Shown one piece after another: positions 8,447 through 15,988 of a DNA stretch of 63,338 bases (position 1 is the first letter of the stretch; each line of letters starts with the position of its first letter). The stretch comes from Nitrososphaerota archaeon (GTDB taxonomy: Archaea; Thermoproteota; Nitrososphaeria; Nitrososphaerales; Gagatemarchaeaceae): NCBI GenBank assembly GCA_028866945.1, contig JAGWHE010000003.1, positions 1-63,338 of the forward strand. Direction: 5' to 3'. Under the pieces are notes generated by a model, which worked only from the letters and a program-made list of their open reading frames with translations, ran no database searches and was not told the DNA's origin. The translations under genes were made by a program, and so were the position numbers.

Positions 8447-8447
8447 G

Positions 8448-9392
8448 ATGGCGGAATACAAGGCGGTCGCGTACACGATGCAGGCCCTCGTGAAATACCA
8501 CGGGCTCAGGGACTGGAAGCTCCGCCTGCCGTACCACGACAGCATCTCCGTCAACACCACTTCGATGAAGACGGAGGCCTCGATCACCGACTCGAGGAAG
8601 GGCGGGGTCTTCATCGAGGGCAAGCCCAACGACTCGGCGAACTCCAGGCTGCAGGCGGTGGTCGCCAGGCTCGACCCAGCCAGGAAGGCCACGGACTTCC
8701 GCATCGACAGCAAGAACCTGCCTTCTGGCAAGGCCAAGGGGATCGGGTACTCGTCCTCTGCCGGGGCCGCCCTCACCCTGCTCACCCACAGGCTGCTAGT
8801 GGGGAAGAAGCCCGACCTCCCCCAGCTGTCGAGGACTGCCAGGCTCTTCGCCGCGTCGGCGTCAAGGTCCCTGGTGGGAGGGTTTTCGAGGCTCTATGCA
8901 GGGAAGGACGACGAGGGGACGTACGCGGAGCGGTTCGCGGACTCGAGGGACCTGGACCTGCGCATGGTCATCGTGCCCCTGCCGTCCAGGGTCAGGACGG
9001 AGGACGCACACAGGGAGGTGCTCACCTCCCCCTTCTTCGACGCGAGGGTCCAGTCCGCCCAAAAGAGGTGCGACGCCATGCAGAAGGCGATACTGGGGAA
9101 CGACCTCGACGAGGTCGGGAGGCTGGCCGAGAGGGACACCCTGGAGTTGCACAGCCTGACCATGACCGGAGACAGCGGCCTCATAATAATGACCGAGGAC
9201 TCGATAAGGATCATCCGTCGGGTCAGGGAGCTTCGGAGCGAAGGGGTCAGGGCCTACTATTCTATGCAGACCGGCCCCTCGGTGTTCGTGAACACGTCCG
9301 AGGGCGACCAGGGGAAGGTCCTCAGGGCGGTCGAGAAGCTCGGGTACAGGGCCTACCCCTCGGGGGTCGGGGGAGAGGCGACGATACTGTGA
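8448..9392 (+). CDS. Mevalonate diphosphate decarboxylase-like GHMP protein with altered active site
   Basis: A 314-residue GHMP-superfamily protein whose full-length pattern follows mevalonate diphosphate decarboxylase (MDD). Lys16 sits in QALVKYHG, the phosphate loop is KGIGYSSSAGAALTLL, the SACRS-like segment is ARLFAASASRSLVGGF (Arg140), and the C-terminal motif is YSMQTGPSVFVNT. In classical MDD that last motif is FDAGPN with the catalytic Asp. Here it is Gln274. The Ser153 equivalent (yeast numbering) also reads Ala135. Decarboxylation of mevalonate-5-diphosphate is thus uncertain. A kinase such as mevalonate 3-kinase, or another mevalonate-pathway step, is possible. It supplies archaeal lipid precursors if active. 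Confidence 0.8.
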   Translation: MAEYKAVAYTMQALVKYHGLRDWKLRLPYHDSISVNTTSMKTEASITDSRKGGVFIEGKPNDSANSRLQAVVARLDPARKATDFRIDSKNLPSGKAKGIGYSSSAGAALTLLTHRLLVGKKPDLPQLSRTARLFAASASRSLVGGFSRLYAGKDDEGTYAERFADSRDLDLRMVIVPLPSRVRTEDAHREVLTSPFFDARVQSAQKRCDAMQKAILGNDLDEVGRLAERDTLELHSLTMTGDSGLIIMTEDSIRIIRRVRELRSEGVRAYYSMQTGPSVFVNTSEGDQGKVLRAVEKLGYRAYPSGVGGEATIL

Positions 9393-9604
9393 GCAAAGGG
9401 CTGAGGAACGTCAGAGACTATCTGGAAGAGCTGGAGAGGACGAAGGGAGACAGGGACCCCCAGGTGAGGGAGGGGCTGGAGGCCTACGTCGAACTATGGA
9501 AGAAGGCGATGGAGAAGGGGGTCGTGAAGGCAGAAGATGCCGTCGACGACGCGCTCGGGAAGCTTGAGAAGGCAGGCGGCCTCTACAAGGCCACGGAAGG
9601 CTAG
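9389..9604 (+). CDS. Small helical protein of unknown function
   Basis: A 71-residue frame starts at GTG 9389 and overlaps the GHMP gene stop by 4 nt (GTGA), a typical translational coupling. It is strongly charged and helical (NVRDYLEELERTKGDRDP, then VKAEDAVDDALGKLEKA). I do not recognise a family. It ends 4 nt into the convergent SDR gene. Its coding status rests on the overlap, the open frame and base composition like the neighbours. Confidence 0.6.
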   Translation: MSKGLRNVRDYLEELERTKGDRDPQVREGLEAYVELWKKAMEKGVVKAEDAVDDALGKLEKAGGLYKATEG

Positions 9605-10350
9605 CGTATCGCTTCTCCGCCGTCGAGCGCGATGATCTGACCCGTGATGAAGGACGACTCGTCCCCTGCGAGGAACAGGGCGAGGTCGGCCGCCTCGGAG
9701 GGTTTCCCGAACCTCCCCAGGGGTATCGCAGAGCGATAGGATTCCGCCTGCTCTTTGCTCAGCCAGTCGACCCAGGTCGTGCCGATGGAGCCGAAGGCCA
9801 TGCAGTTCACCCTGGTCTTCGGAGCGAGCATCTTCGCCAGCATCCTCGTCATGGAGACGACGGCTCCTTTGGCCGAGGCGTAGACCAGCCCTTCGGTGTC
9901 TCCGACCAGCGCGGGGATGGAGGCTATGTTGACTATCGAAGACCCGCGCTTCATCAGCCTGGCTGCACCCTTGCAGCAGAGGAAGGTCCCAAAGGCGTCG
10001 ACCGCGAAGACCCGCCGCCACATCTCGAGGGTGGTGTCCTCCAGGCTCAGGTTCCAGAGGCTCCTGTCGGCCAGCCCCGCCGCGTTGACGAGGATGTCGA
10101 GGCCTCCGAGCTCCTTCTCGGCTTGGCGGAACATCTTGTCGACGCTGGAAGGGTCTGAGACGTCTGCGTGGGCGACGGTCGCCTTCCCGCCCGCCTTCCG
10201 GATGGCGGCGGCGACGGGCTCCGGGTGCTGCCTCCCCGAGCGGTGGTTGAGTACGACAGTCGCGCCCTCCTTGGAGAAGAGCCGGGCTATCTCTGCACCT
10301 ATGCCCTGGGAAGAGCCCGTCACTAGGGCGCGCTTGCCCTGGAGCCTCAA
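9601..10350 (-). CDS. Short-chain dehydrogenase/reductase
   Basis: A 249-residue classical SDR. The Rossmann motif is VTGSSQGIGAEIARLF, the NNAG-like motif is LVNAAG, and the active site has Ser in NIASIPAL and the YxxxK pair in VYASAKGAVVSMTR. The C-terminus is GQIIALDGGEAIR. Such enzymes reduce or oxidise carbonyl/hydroxyl groups with NAD(P)H, and FabG-like 3-oxoacyl reduction is one option. The start is TTG 10350 (RLQGKRALVTGSS follows). The frame runs open upstream into the HEAT gene but without sense. It may share a transcript with the HEAT gene 41 nt upstream. Confidence 0.9.
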   Translation of the reverse strand: MRLQGKRALVTGSSQGIGAEIARLFSKEGATVVLNHRSGRQHPEPVAAAIRKAGGKATVAHADVSDPSSVDKMFRQAEKELGGLDILVNAAGLADRSLWNLSLEDTTLEMWRRVFAVDAFGTFLCCKGAARLMKRGSSIVNIASIPALVGDTEGLVYASAKGAVVSMTRMLAKMLAPKTRVNCMAFGSIGTTWVDWLSKEQAESYRSAIPLGRFGKPSEAADLALFLAGDESSFITGQIIALDGGEAIR

Positions 10351-10391
10351 ACGATGCCGAGGCTCGGAAACCGCTCTTAAGGGTTCGGCGG

Positions 10392-10901
10392 CTACGGCCT
10401 GGGCGCCCGCTCCCTTGCGGTCGAGCCTGCCGAGTACTGCTTGAGGAACCTGATGTTGAACAGCGACGCCTTCGCAGAGTTCCTGACCATCTCGTCGGTG
10501 TCTGCCAGCGCCCTGGTGAGGACCTCCTCGGACTCGGGGCTTCCTACGGAGCCCAGGGCAGCCGCCGACTCGTGCCTCACTATGGGGTCCCTGTCCGCGA
10601 GGACGGCCGCGGCCAGCGCCTTGTTGCCGTCGGAGAGCCCGATCTGCCCGAGCGAAAATGCCGCCTCGTGCCTGACGAGGGGGTCCGGGTCGTGGAGGAG
10701 CACGTCGGCCAGTGCGCGGACCGCCTTGTCCCCTCCGACTTCGGCCAGGATGCAGACGGCGTGGACGCGGAGCACAAGGCTCGGCTCCGTCTCCAGTACG
10801 TGGATGAAATACGACTCGTCCTTCTTCTCCCATGCCTCCTCCATCCCTCTCATCACCTTCATCGCCTTCTTCTCGTCGTCAACGATGGTGCTGGTGTACA
10901 T
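10392..10901 (-). CDS. HEAT-repeat protein
   Basis: A 169-residue protein of PBS-lyase-type HEAT repeats. Repeating units are visible at LLHDPDPLVRHEAAFSLGQI, LADRDPIVRHESAAALGSV and LADTDEMVRNSAKASLFNI, each a pair of helices. Similar short proteins include deoxyhypusine hydroxylase-like and scaffold proteins, but the metal-binding His-Glu pairs of deoxyhypusine hydroxylase are not clear here. The ATG at 10901 lies about 27 nt after a TATA box at 10924-10934. Confidence 0.85.
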   Translation of the reverse strand: MYTSTIVDDEKKAMKVMRGMEEAWEKKDESYFIHVLETEPSLVLRVHAVCILAEVGGDKAVRALADVLLHDPDPLVRHEAAFSLGQIGLSDGNKALAAAVLADRDPIVRHESAAALGSVGSPESEEVLTRALADTDEMVRNSAKASLFNIRFLKQYSAGSTARERAPRP

Positions 10902-10923
10902 CGAATCCGAGCCGGAGCCGACC

Positions 10924-10934
10924 GGCTATAAACC
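10924..10934 (-). promoter_or_regulatory. TATA box of the HEAT-repeat gene
   Basis: Minus strand GGTTTATAGCC, ending about 23 nt before ATG 10901. It predicts a leaderless transcript. Confidence 0.5.
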
Positions 10935-10950
10935 GCGCGGAAGCGGAGAC

Positions 10951-11973
10951 TCAGGGCGGCAGCAGCAGTACCTTCCCCATAACCTTCCGGGACTCGACGA
11001 TTTCGTGCGCATCGCTGGCGGCGGACAGTGGGAGTTCGGCGTGGATGGAAGGGGCAAGCTTCCCCTCGGCCGCGAGCTCGAGGACCCTGGCGAGGTCCGA
11101 CTTCGACTGGCCGTAGGTGCCCATGATCGCAAGCTCGTCGGAATAGACCCGGCGCACGTCCACCTCCGACTTCGGGCCGGAGGTCAGCCCCAGGGTGACC
11201 ATCCTCCCGCCCCTCGCGAGGCACTCGATGCTCCTCCCCCAGGTCTCGCCCCCCACGTGTTCGAATACGACCGAAGCGCCGATGCCTCCCGTAATCGACT
11301 TCACGGCCTGGACGATGTCGTTGGAGGAGTAGTCGACGACGTGGTCGGCCCCCAGGGATTTCACGAACTCCGACTTGGACGAGTCTCCCACTGCTGCTAT
11401 CACTTCGGCGCCGAGCATCTTGGCGATCTGGACCGCGGCGTGGCCCAGGCCGCCTGCGGCGCCCCACACCAGGACGACGTCGTCGGGGCCTACCTTCGCC
11501 TTCGAGACCAGGCCGTTCCATGAAGTCCCGAAGTCGACGGGCATCGCAGCCGCGACCTTGAGGTCCAGCGGCCCGGTGGGCAGGAGGTTGGCCGCGGGGA
11601 CCCTCACGAGCTCGGCGTACCCCCCGTCAGTGGCTATGCCAACGAAACCCCTCCCCAGGCACAGGTTCGGCTTCCCTCGCCTGCAGTAGAGACAGGTGCC
11701 GTCGGAGACGACGGGATGGCACACCGCCCGCGTCCCTGGGCCGACCCCTTCGACGCCGGGGCCGGCGCTGACCACCTCGCCCGCGAAGTCGGTCCCCAGG
11801 ATGTGGGGGAGGGAAGTCTTGTACCGCCCGCTCCTGGCCCAGACGTCGATCCTGTTCACCGCGCAGGCTGCGACCCTGAGGACGACCTCCCCTGGACCCG
11901 GGACCGGGTCGGGGGCGTCCTCGTAGGCCAGCACTTCCTTGCCGCCGGTGGAGTGATAGCGTACCGCCTTCAT
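10951..11973 (-). CDS. Medium-chain dehydrogenase, quinone oxidoreductase-like
   Basis: A 340-residue MDR-superfamily enzyme. The GroES-like N-terminus has ACAVNRIDVWARSG, where zinc alcohol dehydrogenases carry the catalytic-zinc Cys; Asn here points to the zinc-free quinone oxidoreductase/enoyl reductase chemistry. Yet it keeps a structural-zinc lobe with three clear Cys in TCLYCRRGKPNLC. The cofactor fold is VWGAAGGLGHAAVQIAK. It likely reduces an alpha,beta-unsaturated carbonyl with NADPH. Substrate is unknown. It faces no obvious operon partner. Confidence 0.87.
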   Translation of the reverse strand: MKAVRYHSTGGKEVLAYEDAPDPVPGPGEVVLRVAACAVNRIDVWARSGRYKTSLPHILGTDFAGEVVSAGPGVEGVGPGTRAVCHPVVSDGTCLYCRRGKPNLCLGRGFVGIATDGGYAELVRVPAANLLPTGPLDLKVAAAMPVDFGTSWNGLVSKAKVGPDDVVLVWGAAGGLGHAAVQIAKMLGAEVIAAVGDSSKSEFVKSLGADHVVDYSSNDIVQAVKSITGGIGASVVFEHVGGETWGRSIECLARGGRMVTLGLTSGPKSEVDVRRVYSDELAIMGTYGQSKSDLARVLELAAEGKLAPSIHAELPLSAASDAHEIVESRKVMGKVLLLPP

Positions 11974-12013
11974 GAGGAGCTCAAGCGGGATGGGGAGTAC
12001 TTAGTCCTGCGCA

Positions 12014-13489
12014 TTACATCGACGGCTTCGGTCTCATGACCAGGCTCCACGCGAGCACGATGACCAGGTTGATGGTCAGGGTGGTGGCGCCGATGAAGAA
12101 TGCGCCCAGGCCTGGGGTGGCATAGAAGGTCGTGGACCACGTCGTGAAATTGTTCGCGGCCTCCATCAAGTAGACGCCGACTACCTCGCTCACTACAAGG
12201 CCGACTATGAGGCCGTTCTTGTTGAGGCGCTTCGTCAGGAGTCCGCCGAACATCGCCGGCATGGTCTGGACGATCAGAATCCCACCGAAGAGCTGCAGCT
12301 GCACCGCGTAGGTGGAGTTGACGACGAACACGAACGCAAGCGCCAAGAACTTGAACCCGACCGATGCCCACTTCGCGATCTTGGTTTCGGCCGCCGGGCT
12401 CATGTTCGGCCGGAACTCCTTGATGATGTTCCTGGTGAGGAGGTTCGCCTGAGATATGGCCATGATCGCAGCCGGGACAAGGCCTCCGATGAAGATGCCA
12501 AGGAAGGCGATGCCGGTTGCCCAGCTGGGGAGGACGCTCTGTATCAGCGAAGGCACAACGAGGACCCCGCTCCCCCCAAGCGACTTCACCAGGTTCGTGG
12601 CCGCGCTGTTAGCATAGATCATCACGCCGAACATCGCGAGCAGGGCGAGCCCGACCCCGTAGAAGGGCAGGAGCGCGGTGCTCTTCCTTACCTTCTCTGC
12701 GTCCTGGCCGCTGAGGACGCCGTTGATGGCGTGCGGGTAGAGGTACAGGGCGAGGGCGCTCACGAGGAAGAGGCTCCAGTAGCCGTTCTGGAGGGTGCTG
12801 GCCAGGGTGGAGTAGGCGGGTTTGGCAGTGAACCCTGCCCCCAGACCCGACCCGAAGGCCACGACCAGGATGACCGCGACTATGCTCGCGAAGATCAATA
12901 TGTCCTTGAGGATCGCAGTCAGCGTTGCACCCCTCAGGCCGCTGGTATAGGTGAAGGCCGCCAGGACTATGAAGGCGATCACGAGGGAGATTTCAGACAC
13001 CGTGGTGACGTCGCCTACTCCCTGAAGCATCACCGTCAGGATTGCCTGCATACCGACGATCTGGAGGGCGATGTACGGGAGCTCTGCGACAATGCCGACC
13101 ACAGCGATGAGCATGGCCAGGGTCCTGCTGTTGAAGGTCCCCTTGGCGAAGTCCGCCCCGGTGATGTACCCCTTCTCGTGGGCGACCTTCCAGAGCATCG
13201 GCATGAAGATTATGGCGAACCCGAAGGTCAGAGAGACGTAGGGGACGGCGTAGAAGTAGATCGCCCCCTTGGCGAAGACCCCCGAGGGGATCGCGACGAA
13301 GGTGTAGGCGGTGTACAGGTCGGCGCCCACCAGGAACCAGACGAGGCCCGTCCCGAGCCTCCTGCCGGCCAGGGCCCATTCGTGCAAATCGCTCAAGTCG
13401 CCCTTGCGCCATCGCCCCCCCAGGAAGCCCAGTGCGACGAAAAGGACGAAGAGCGCCAGGAACGCCACTATGCCGTCGGTCGGCAGCAT
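12014..13489 (-). CDS. Sodium:solute symporter (SSS family)
   Basis: A 491-residue polytopic membrane protein with about 13 hydrophobic segments. It has SSS features: GGRWRKGDLSDLHEWALAGR at the first loop, GADLYTAYTFVAIPSG in helix 2, and YTSGLRGATLTAILKDILI later. Such carriers import proline, pantothenate, acetate, or similar solutes with Na+. Substrate cannot be assigned. It begins 1 nt after the small DUF3311 gene, a pairing seen for many SSS carriers, so the two form an operon. It suggests use of exogenous organic solutes. Confidence 0.93.
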   Translation of the reverse strand: MLPTDGIVAFLALFVLFVALGFLGGRWRKGDLSDLHEWALAGRRLGTGLVWFLVGADLYTAYTFVAIPSGVFAKGAIYFYAVPYVSLTFGFAIIFMPMLWKVAHEKGYITGADFAKGTFNSRTLAMLIAVVGIVAELPYIALQIVGMQAILTVMLQGVGDVTTVSEISLVIAFIVLAAFTYTSGLRGATLTAILKDILIFASIVAVILVVAFGSGLGAGFTAKPAYSTLASTLQNGYWSLFLVSALALYLYPHAINGVLSGQDAEKVRKSTALLPFYGVGLALLAMFGVMIYANSAATNLVKSLGGSGVLVVPSLIQSVLPSWATGIAFLGIFIGGLVPAAIMAISQANLLTRNIIKEFRPNMSPAAETKIAKWASVGFKFLALAFVFVVNSTYAVQLQLFGGILIVQTMPAMFGGLLTKRLNKNGLIVGLVVSEVVGVYLMEAANNFTTWSTTFYATPGLGAFFIGATTLTINLVIVLAWSLVMRPKPSM

Positions 13490-13490
13490 C

Positions 13491-13685
13491 CTAGGACTTC
13501 CTCCCCATCAGCACGGCGGCGAAGAAGAATAGGACTGCGCTTAGCGCGAGCCACACGGTCTGGTACCACCAGAAGAACGGGACCCCTCCCCACATTGGGT
13601 TGACCATGTTGTAGGTAGGAATCGCGAAGTAGACGATGAATGGGATGATTATCAAAACGGCGGCGACTGCGTCCTTTGACTTCAC
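13491..13685 (-). CDS. DUF3311 small membrane partner of the symporter
   Basis: A 64-residue protein with two hydrophobic segments (VLIIIPFIVYFAIPTYN and TVWLALSAVLFFFAAVLMG) joined by MWGGVPFFWWYQ. That Gly-Phe-Phe-Trp-Trp pattern is typical of the DUF3311 family encoded beside SSS transporters. The start is GTG 13685. A box reading TCTTATATTCGG on the minus strand (about 13709-13720) is spaced for a leaderless transcript covering this gene and the symporter. Confidence 0.85.
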   Translation of the reverse strand: MKSKDAVAAVLIIIPFIVYFAIPTYNMVNPMWGGVPFFWWYQTVWLALSAVLFFFAAVLMGRKS

Positions 13686-13773
13686 TCGCGTTGCAACCTC
13701 CGCAGGTTTCCGAATATAAGACTGCGGGAAATCAGGGCAAGAACGCCGAAGTTCTGCACTTGACGAACTCCCC

Positions 13774-13814
13774 GGGAGGGCGGGGTCAGGGGCGGGAAGG
13801 GGGTTGCGGGGGGG
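13774..13814 (+). other. Dense run of G-tracts (possible G-quadruplex)
   Basis: Six or more tracts of three or more G occur within 41 nt on the plus strand, separated by 1-5 nt. It lies just after the stop of the GltD-like gene, in the 148-nt gap before the DUF3311 start. The transcript from the minus strand would be C-rich. Structure formation is not shown. Confidence 0.45.
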
Positions 13815-13833
13815 AGACGCGAGGTCGGGGGCG

Positions 13834-15324
13834 TCAGTCCGGTGGGAGGACTTCTTCCTTGCCGTCCATCATGTCCCGGTAGTATCGCCCACTGGTCCTC
13901 CTGGTGAAGTAGTAGTCGTAGAGCGAGCGGTGGCCCGCCTGGGCGCCTAGGAGGTATTCGTGGACGCTCTGGGCCGCTTCCCTCCCGGCGGCGGCCGCCT
14001 TGACGACGAGGCTCTCCCCGGTCACCACGTCCCCTGCGGCGAAGACGCCGGGCATCGAAGTCATGAACCGCCCGTCGACGACAATGCCCCCTTTCGGCCC
14101 CGTCCCGATTCCAGCCTTCTTCTGGAGGAAGGTGCTTGGGCCTCTGCCTATGGCGATGATCACAGAGTCGCACTCGAGGTCGACGGTCTCGCCCGTGGGG
14201 ACGGGAGACCTCCGCCCGGACGAATCCACTTCGCCCAGCTTCATCACCGCCATGGTCGCTTTTCGAAGCCTTCCGCTGGTACCGACGTAGGCCTTGGGCG
14301 CCATCAGGAACTTCAGCTGCAGCCCTTCCTCCTTCCCCTCCTCGACCAGTATCTCGTCCACGGGCATCTCGGCCTCGGTCCTTCGGTAGACGATGGTCAC
14401 GCTCCCCTGAGTAAGGCGAAGGGCCGTCCGGGCGCAGTCGAGGGCGCTGTCTCCTCCCCCGATGACGAGGACGCTCTTGCCGAGGTCGTACTTCGGTTGC
14501 CTGAGGTATGCCCCGACCCCGTTGACGAACACGTCCTCCAGGAACTGATATCCGTCGTAGACCCCCGTGAGGTCCGACCCGGGAGTGTCGAACTTCGACA
14601 CGTCCTTGGCCCCGGTCGCCACAAGCACGGCGTCGTATTCTGACCTGAGCTCGTCCAGGGGGACGTCCCTGCCTATGCGGACCCCGGTCCTAGCGCCGAC
14701 CCCCATCCCGAGGATCCTTTCCGATTCGTACTTCAGGACATCCTTGCTCAGGTGGTAGTCAGGGATGCCGTACCACGCCGTTCCCCCGAGAGTGGGGAGT
14801 TCCTCGAATATGGTGACTCCATGGCCGTACCTTGTGAGGAGCTCAGCCGCAGCCAGGCCCGCGGGGCCTCCGCCGACCACCGCGACCCTCTTCCCAGTCG
14901 CTTGCCTCTTCACCGGGTCCGGCTGCCTCGAAGCGGTGCGCTCCCAGTCGGCGACGAACCGCTGGATCATCCCCGACGCGACAGGCTGGCCCCTGGTGCC
15001 GATGACGCAGGCGGCCTCGCAGAGGCTGTCGAGCTGGGGGCAGCACCTGGCGGTGGTCCCGAGCAGTGGGTTGGTCTCCCTTATCCTGTGATACGCGGTC
15101 GCGAGGTCTCCCCTCGAAACGGCTTCGCACATCCCCCGGATGTCGGTCTGCAGGGGGCAGACGTCCATGCAGACGGGGTTGCCGCAGGTGACGCACCTGC
15201 TCGCCTCCTCCATGGCCTCCTCGAGGGTGTAAGGGAGCTGGACCTCTTCGAAGTTGCCCTTGCGGAGGTCCGCATCCAGCTTTGGGAACGGGAACTCTGA
15301 TATCCGCTCTGTCTTGAGAGACAA
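13834..15324 (-). CDS. GltD-like NADPH-dependent FAD/Fe-S oxidoreductase
   Basis: A 496-residue protein with the layout of glutamate synthase small subunit. The N-terminal Fe-S domain has CVTCGNPVCMDVCP, and further Cys in ARCCPQLDSLCEAACV. Then come an FAD fold (VVGGGPAGLAAAELL), an NADPH fold (VIGGGDSALDCARTALRL), and a C-terminal FAD motif GVFAAGDVVTGESLVV. No GltA-type large subunit is nearby. It may therefore pass electrons between NAD(P)H and ferredoxin (as in NfnB-type enzymes) or serve an unlinked glutamate synthase. The start is TTG 15324, about 28 nt after a TTAATAGTAAAAA element. Confidence 0.88.
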   Translation of the reverse strand: MSLKTERISEFPFPKLDADLRKGNFEEVQLPYTLEEAMEEASRCVTCGNPVCMDVCPLQTDIRGMCEAVSRGDLATAYHRIRETNPLLGTTARCCPQLDSLCEAACVIGTRGQPVASGMIQRFVADWERTASRQPDPVKRQATGKRVAVVGGGPAGLAAAELLTRYGHGVTIFEELPTLGGTAWYGIPDYHLSKDVLKYESERILGMGVGARTGVRIGRDVPLDELRSEYDAVLVATGAKDVSKFDTPGSDLTGVYDGYQFLEDVFVNGVGAYLRQPKYDLGKSVLVIGGGDSALDCARTALRLTQGSVTIVYRRTEAEMPVDEILVEEGKEEGLQLKFLMAPKAYVGTSGRLRKATMAVMKLGEVDSSGRRSPVPTGETVDLECDSVIIAIGRGPSTFLQKKAGIGTGPKGGIVVDGRFMTSMPGVFAAGDVVTGESLVVKAAAAGREAAQSVHEYLLGAQAGHRSLYDYYFTRRTSGRYYRDMMDGKEEVLPPD

Positions 15325-15394
15325 TGTACTCTGGGTTCGGGCCGCCGGATTTTTACTATTAAGCCCTTGAGGCGATTCTCAGTTTTGGAAAGCA

Positions 15395-15410
15395 GCCTAA
15401 AGGGTTAGGC
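15395..15410. repeat. Small inverted repeat GCCTAA-N4-TTAGGC
   Basis: Perfect 6-bp arms with a 4-nt loop lie in the 198-nt gap between the GltD-like gene and the two-helix membrane protein. Function is unknown, and it may be chance. Confidence 0.3.
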
Positions 15411-15522
15411 GGGCCGGAAGCGCAGGCAGGAGGGCCAGCGGGGCTCATTTCCGCGACCTGGAATCGCGGGCCCAGGCGATTAGGGAACGAGGCTTTCTTT
15501 GGGGCCGCCCCGGAGCGGAGGG

Positions 15523-15708
15523 ATGGACTCGAGGGGCATCACCGTCGCGGGGGTGTGGTTGTTCGCCATCGTGTGGCTGGTGGGCTCCTTCGTGGTCGGG
15601 GCAGACCTGCTGTTCGCGCTGATTGTGTTCTTCATAGCCATTGGAGTGAGCGTCGGGGTTTCGATGTCCCAGAAAGGAGACGGGACGGGACCCAAGCCTC
15701 CAACGTAG
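15523..15708 (+). CDS. Small two-helix membrane protein
   Basis: A 61-residue frame from ATG 15523 (MDSRGITVAG). Two hydrophobic stretches (VWLFAIVWLVGSFVVGADLL and FALIVFFIAIGVSVGVSMSQ) are followed by a short polar tail. I do not recognise a family. An in-frame ATG at 15499 would add eight residues. It stands alone between the GltD-like gene and the tRNA region. Confidence 0.5.
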   Translation: MDSRGITVAGVWLFAIVWLVGSFVVGADLLFALIVFFIAIGVSVGVSMSQKGDGTGPKPPT

Positions 15709-15766
15709 TGCCGACTGATCCGGTCGCGTAGAAGCGGAATCCAGTGGTGCGGTTACAGCTCAGATC

Positions 15767-15862
15767 CTAGCGATGGTGGGGAGGATGACTTGCAGGACTC
15801 CCGTCGCCGATGTGCAAGGCGGTCTCATAGGCGAAGTCGAGGTTGCCAAGGTCAGACTCCCT
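15767..15862 (-). pseudogene. Possible remnant of a LAGLIDADG endonuclease
   Basis: A 31-codon open stretch on the minus strand, bounded by in-frame stops, contains NLDFAYETALHIGDGSP. This resembles the first LAGLIDADG helix, including the LHxGDG core that the intact endonuclease at 16053-16682 also has (GLHLGDG). It lacks a start codon and any second motif. It lies 40 nt beyond the tRNA 3' end, on the same strand. Chance similarity is possible over so short a stretch. Confidence 0.3.
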
Positions 15863-15938
15863 TCAGGGATCATCGCCCCCGGCCGAGCAGGTAGACAATT
15901 GGCGGGCCCTGTGGGATTCGAACCCACGGCATGCTGGT

Positions 15939-15954
15939 CTCTCTGAGCCCTACC
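15939..15954 (-). other. Canonical 16-nt tRNA intron with bulge-helix-bulge
   Basis: Sequence GGTAGGGCTCAGAGAG on the tRNA strand, after position 37. The 4-bp central helix CTCT/AGAG and the 3-nt bulges TAG and AGA place both cuts exactly at the ends given. The endonuclease EndA is the expected cutter, and RtcB (60064-61521) the expected ligase. Confidence 0.85.
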
Positions 15955-15969
15955 TAAGAGCCAGCCGCT

Positions 15970-15988
15970 GACAGTGAGACGAATCTCA
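15970..15988 (-). other. 19-nt insertion in the D arm, candidate second intron
   Basis: It interrupts the D stem between canonical positions 22 and 23. With neighbouring bases it folds as AGTGAGA-TTCG-TCTCACT, a 7-bp hairpin with a TTCG loop. I could not draw a strict 3-4-3 bulge-helix-bulge at its ends, so splicing there is uncertain. A permanently extended D arm is the alternative. Confidence 0.55.

Noticed and set aside
9601-10833. A 410-codon frame including the SDR and upstream DNA as one protein
   Set aside because: The upstream 160 codons overlap the HEAT-repeat gene on the same strand in another frame and have no fold. The SDR starts at TTG 10350.
15711-15902. A C/D box sRNA between the small membrane protein and the tRNA
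   Set aside because: A CGATGAT and CTGA sequence occur on the minus strand, but the spacing is too short for a C/D guide and no second box pair is seen.
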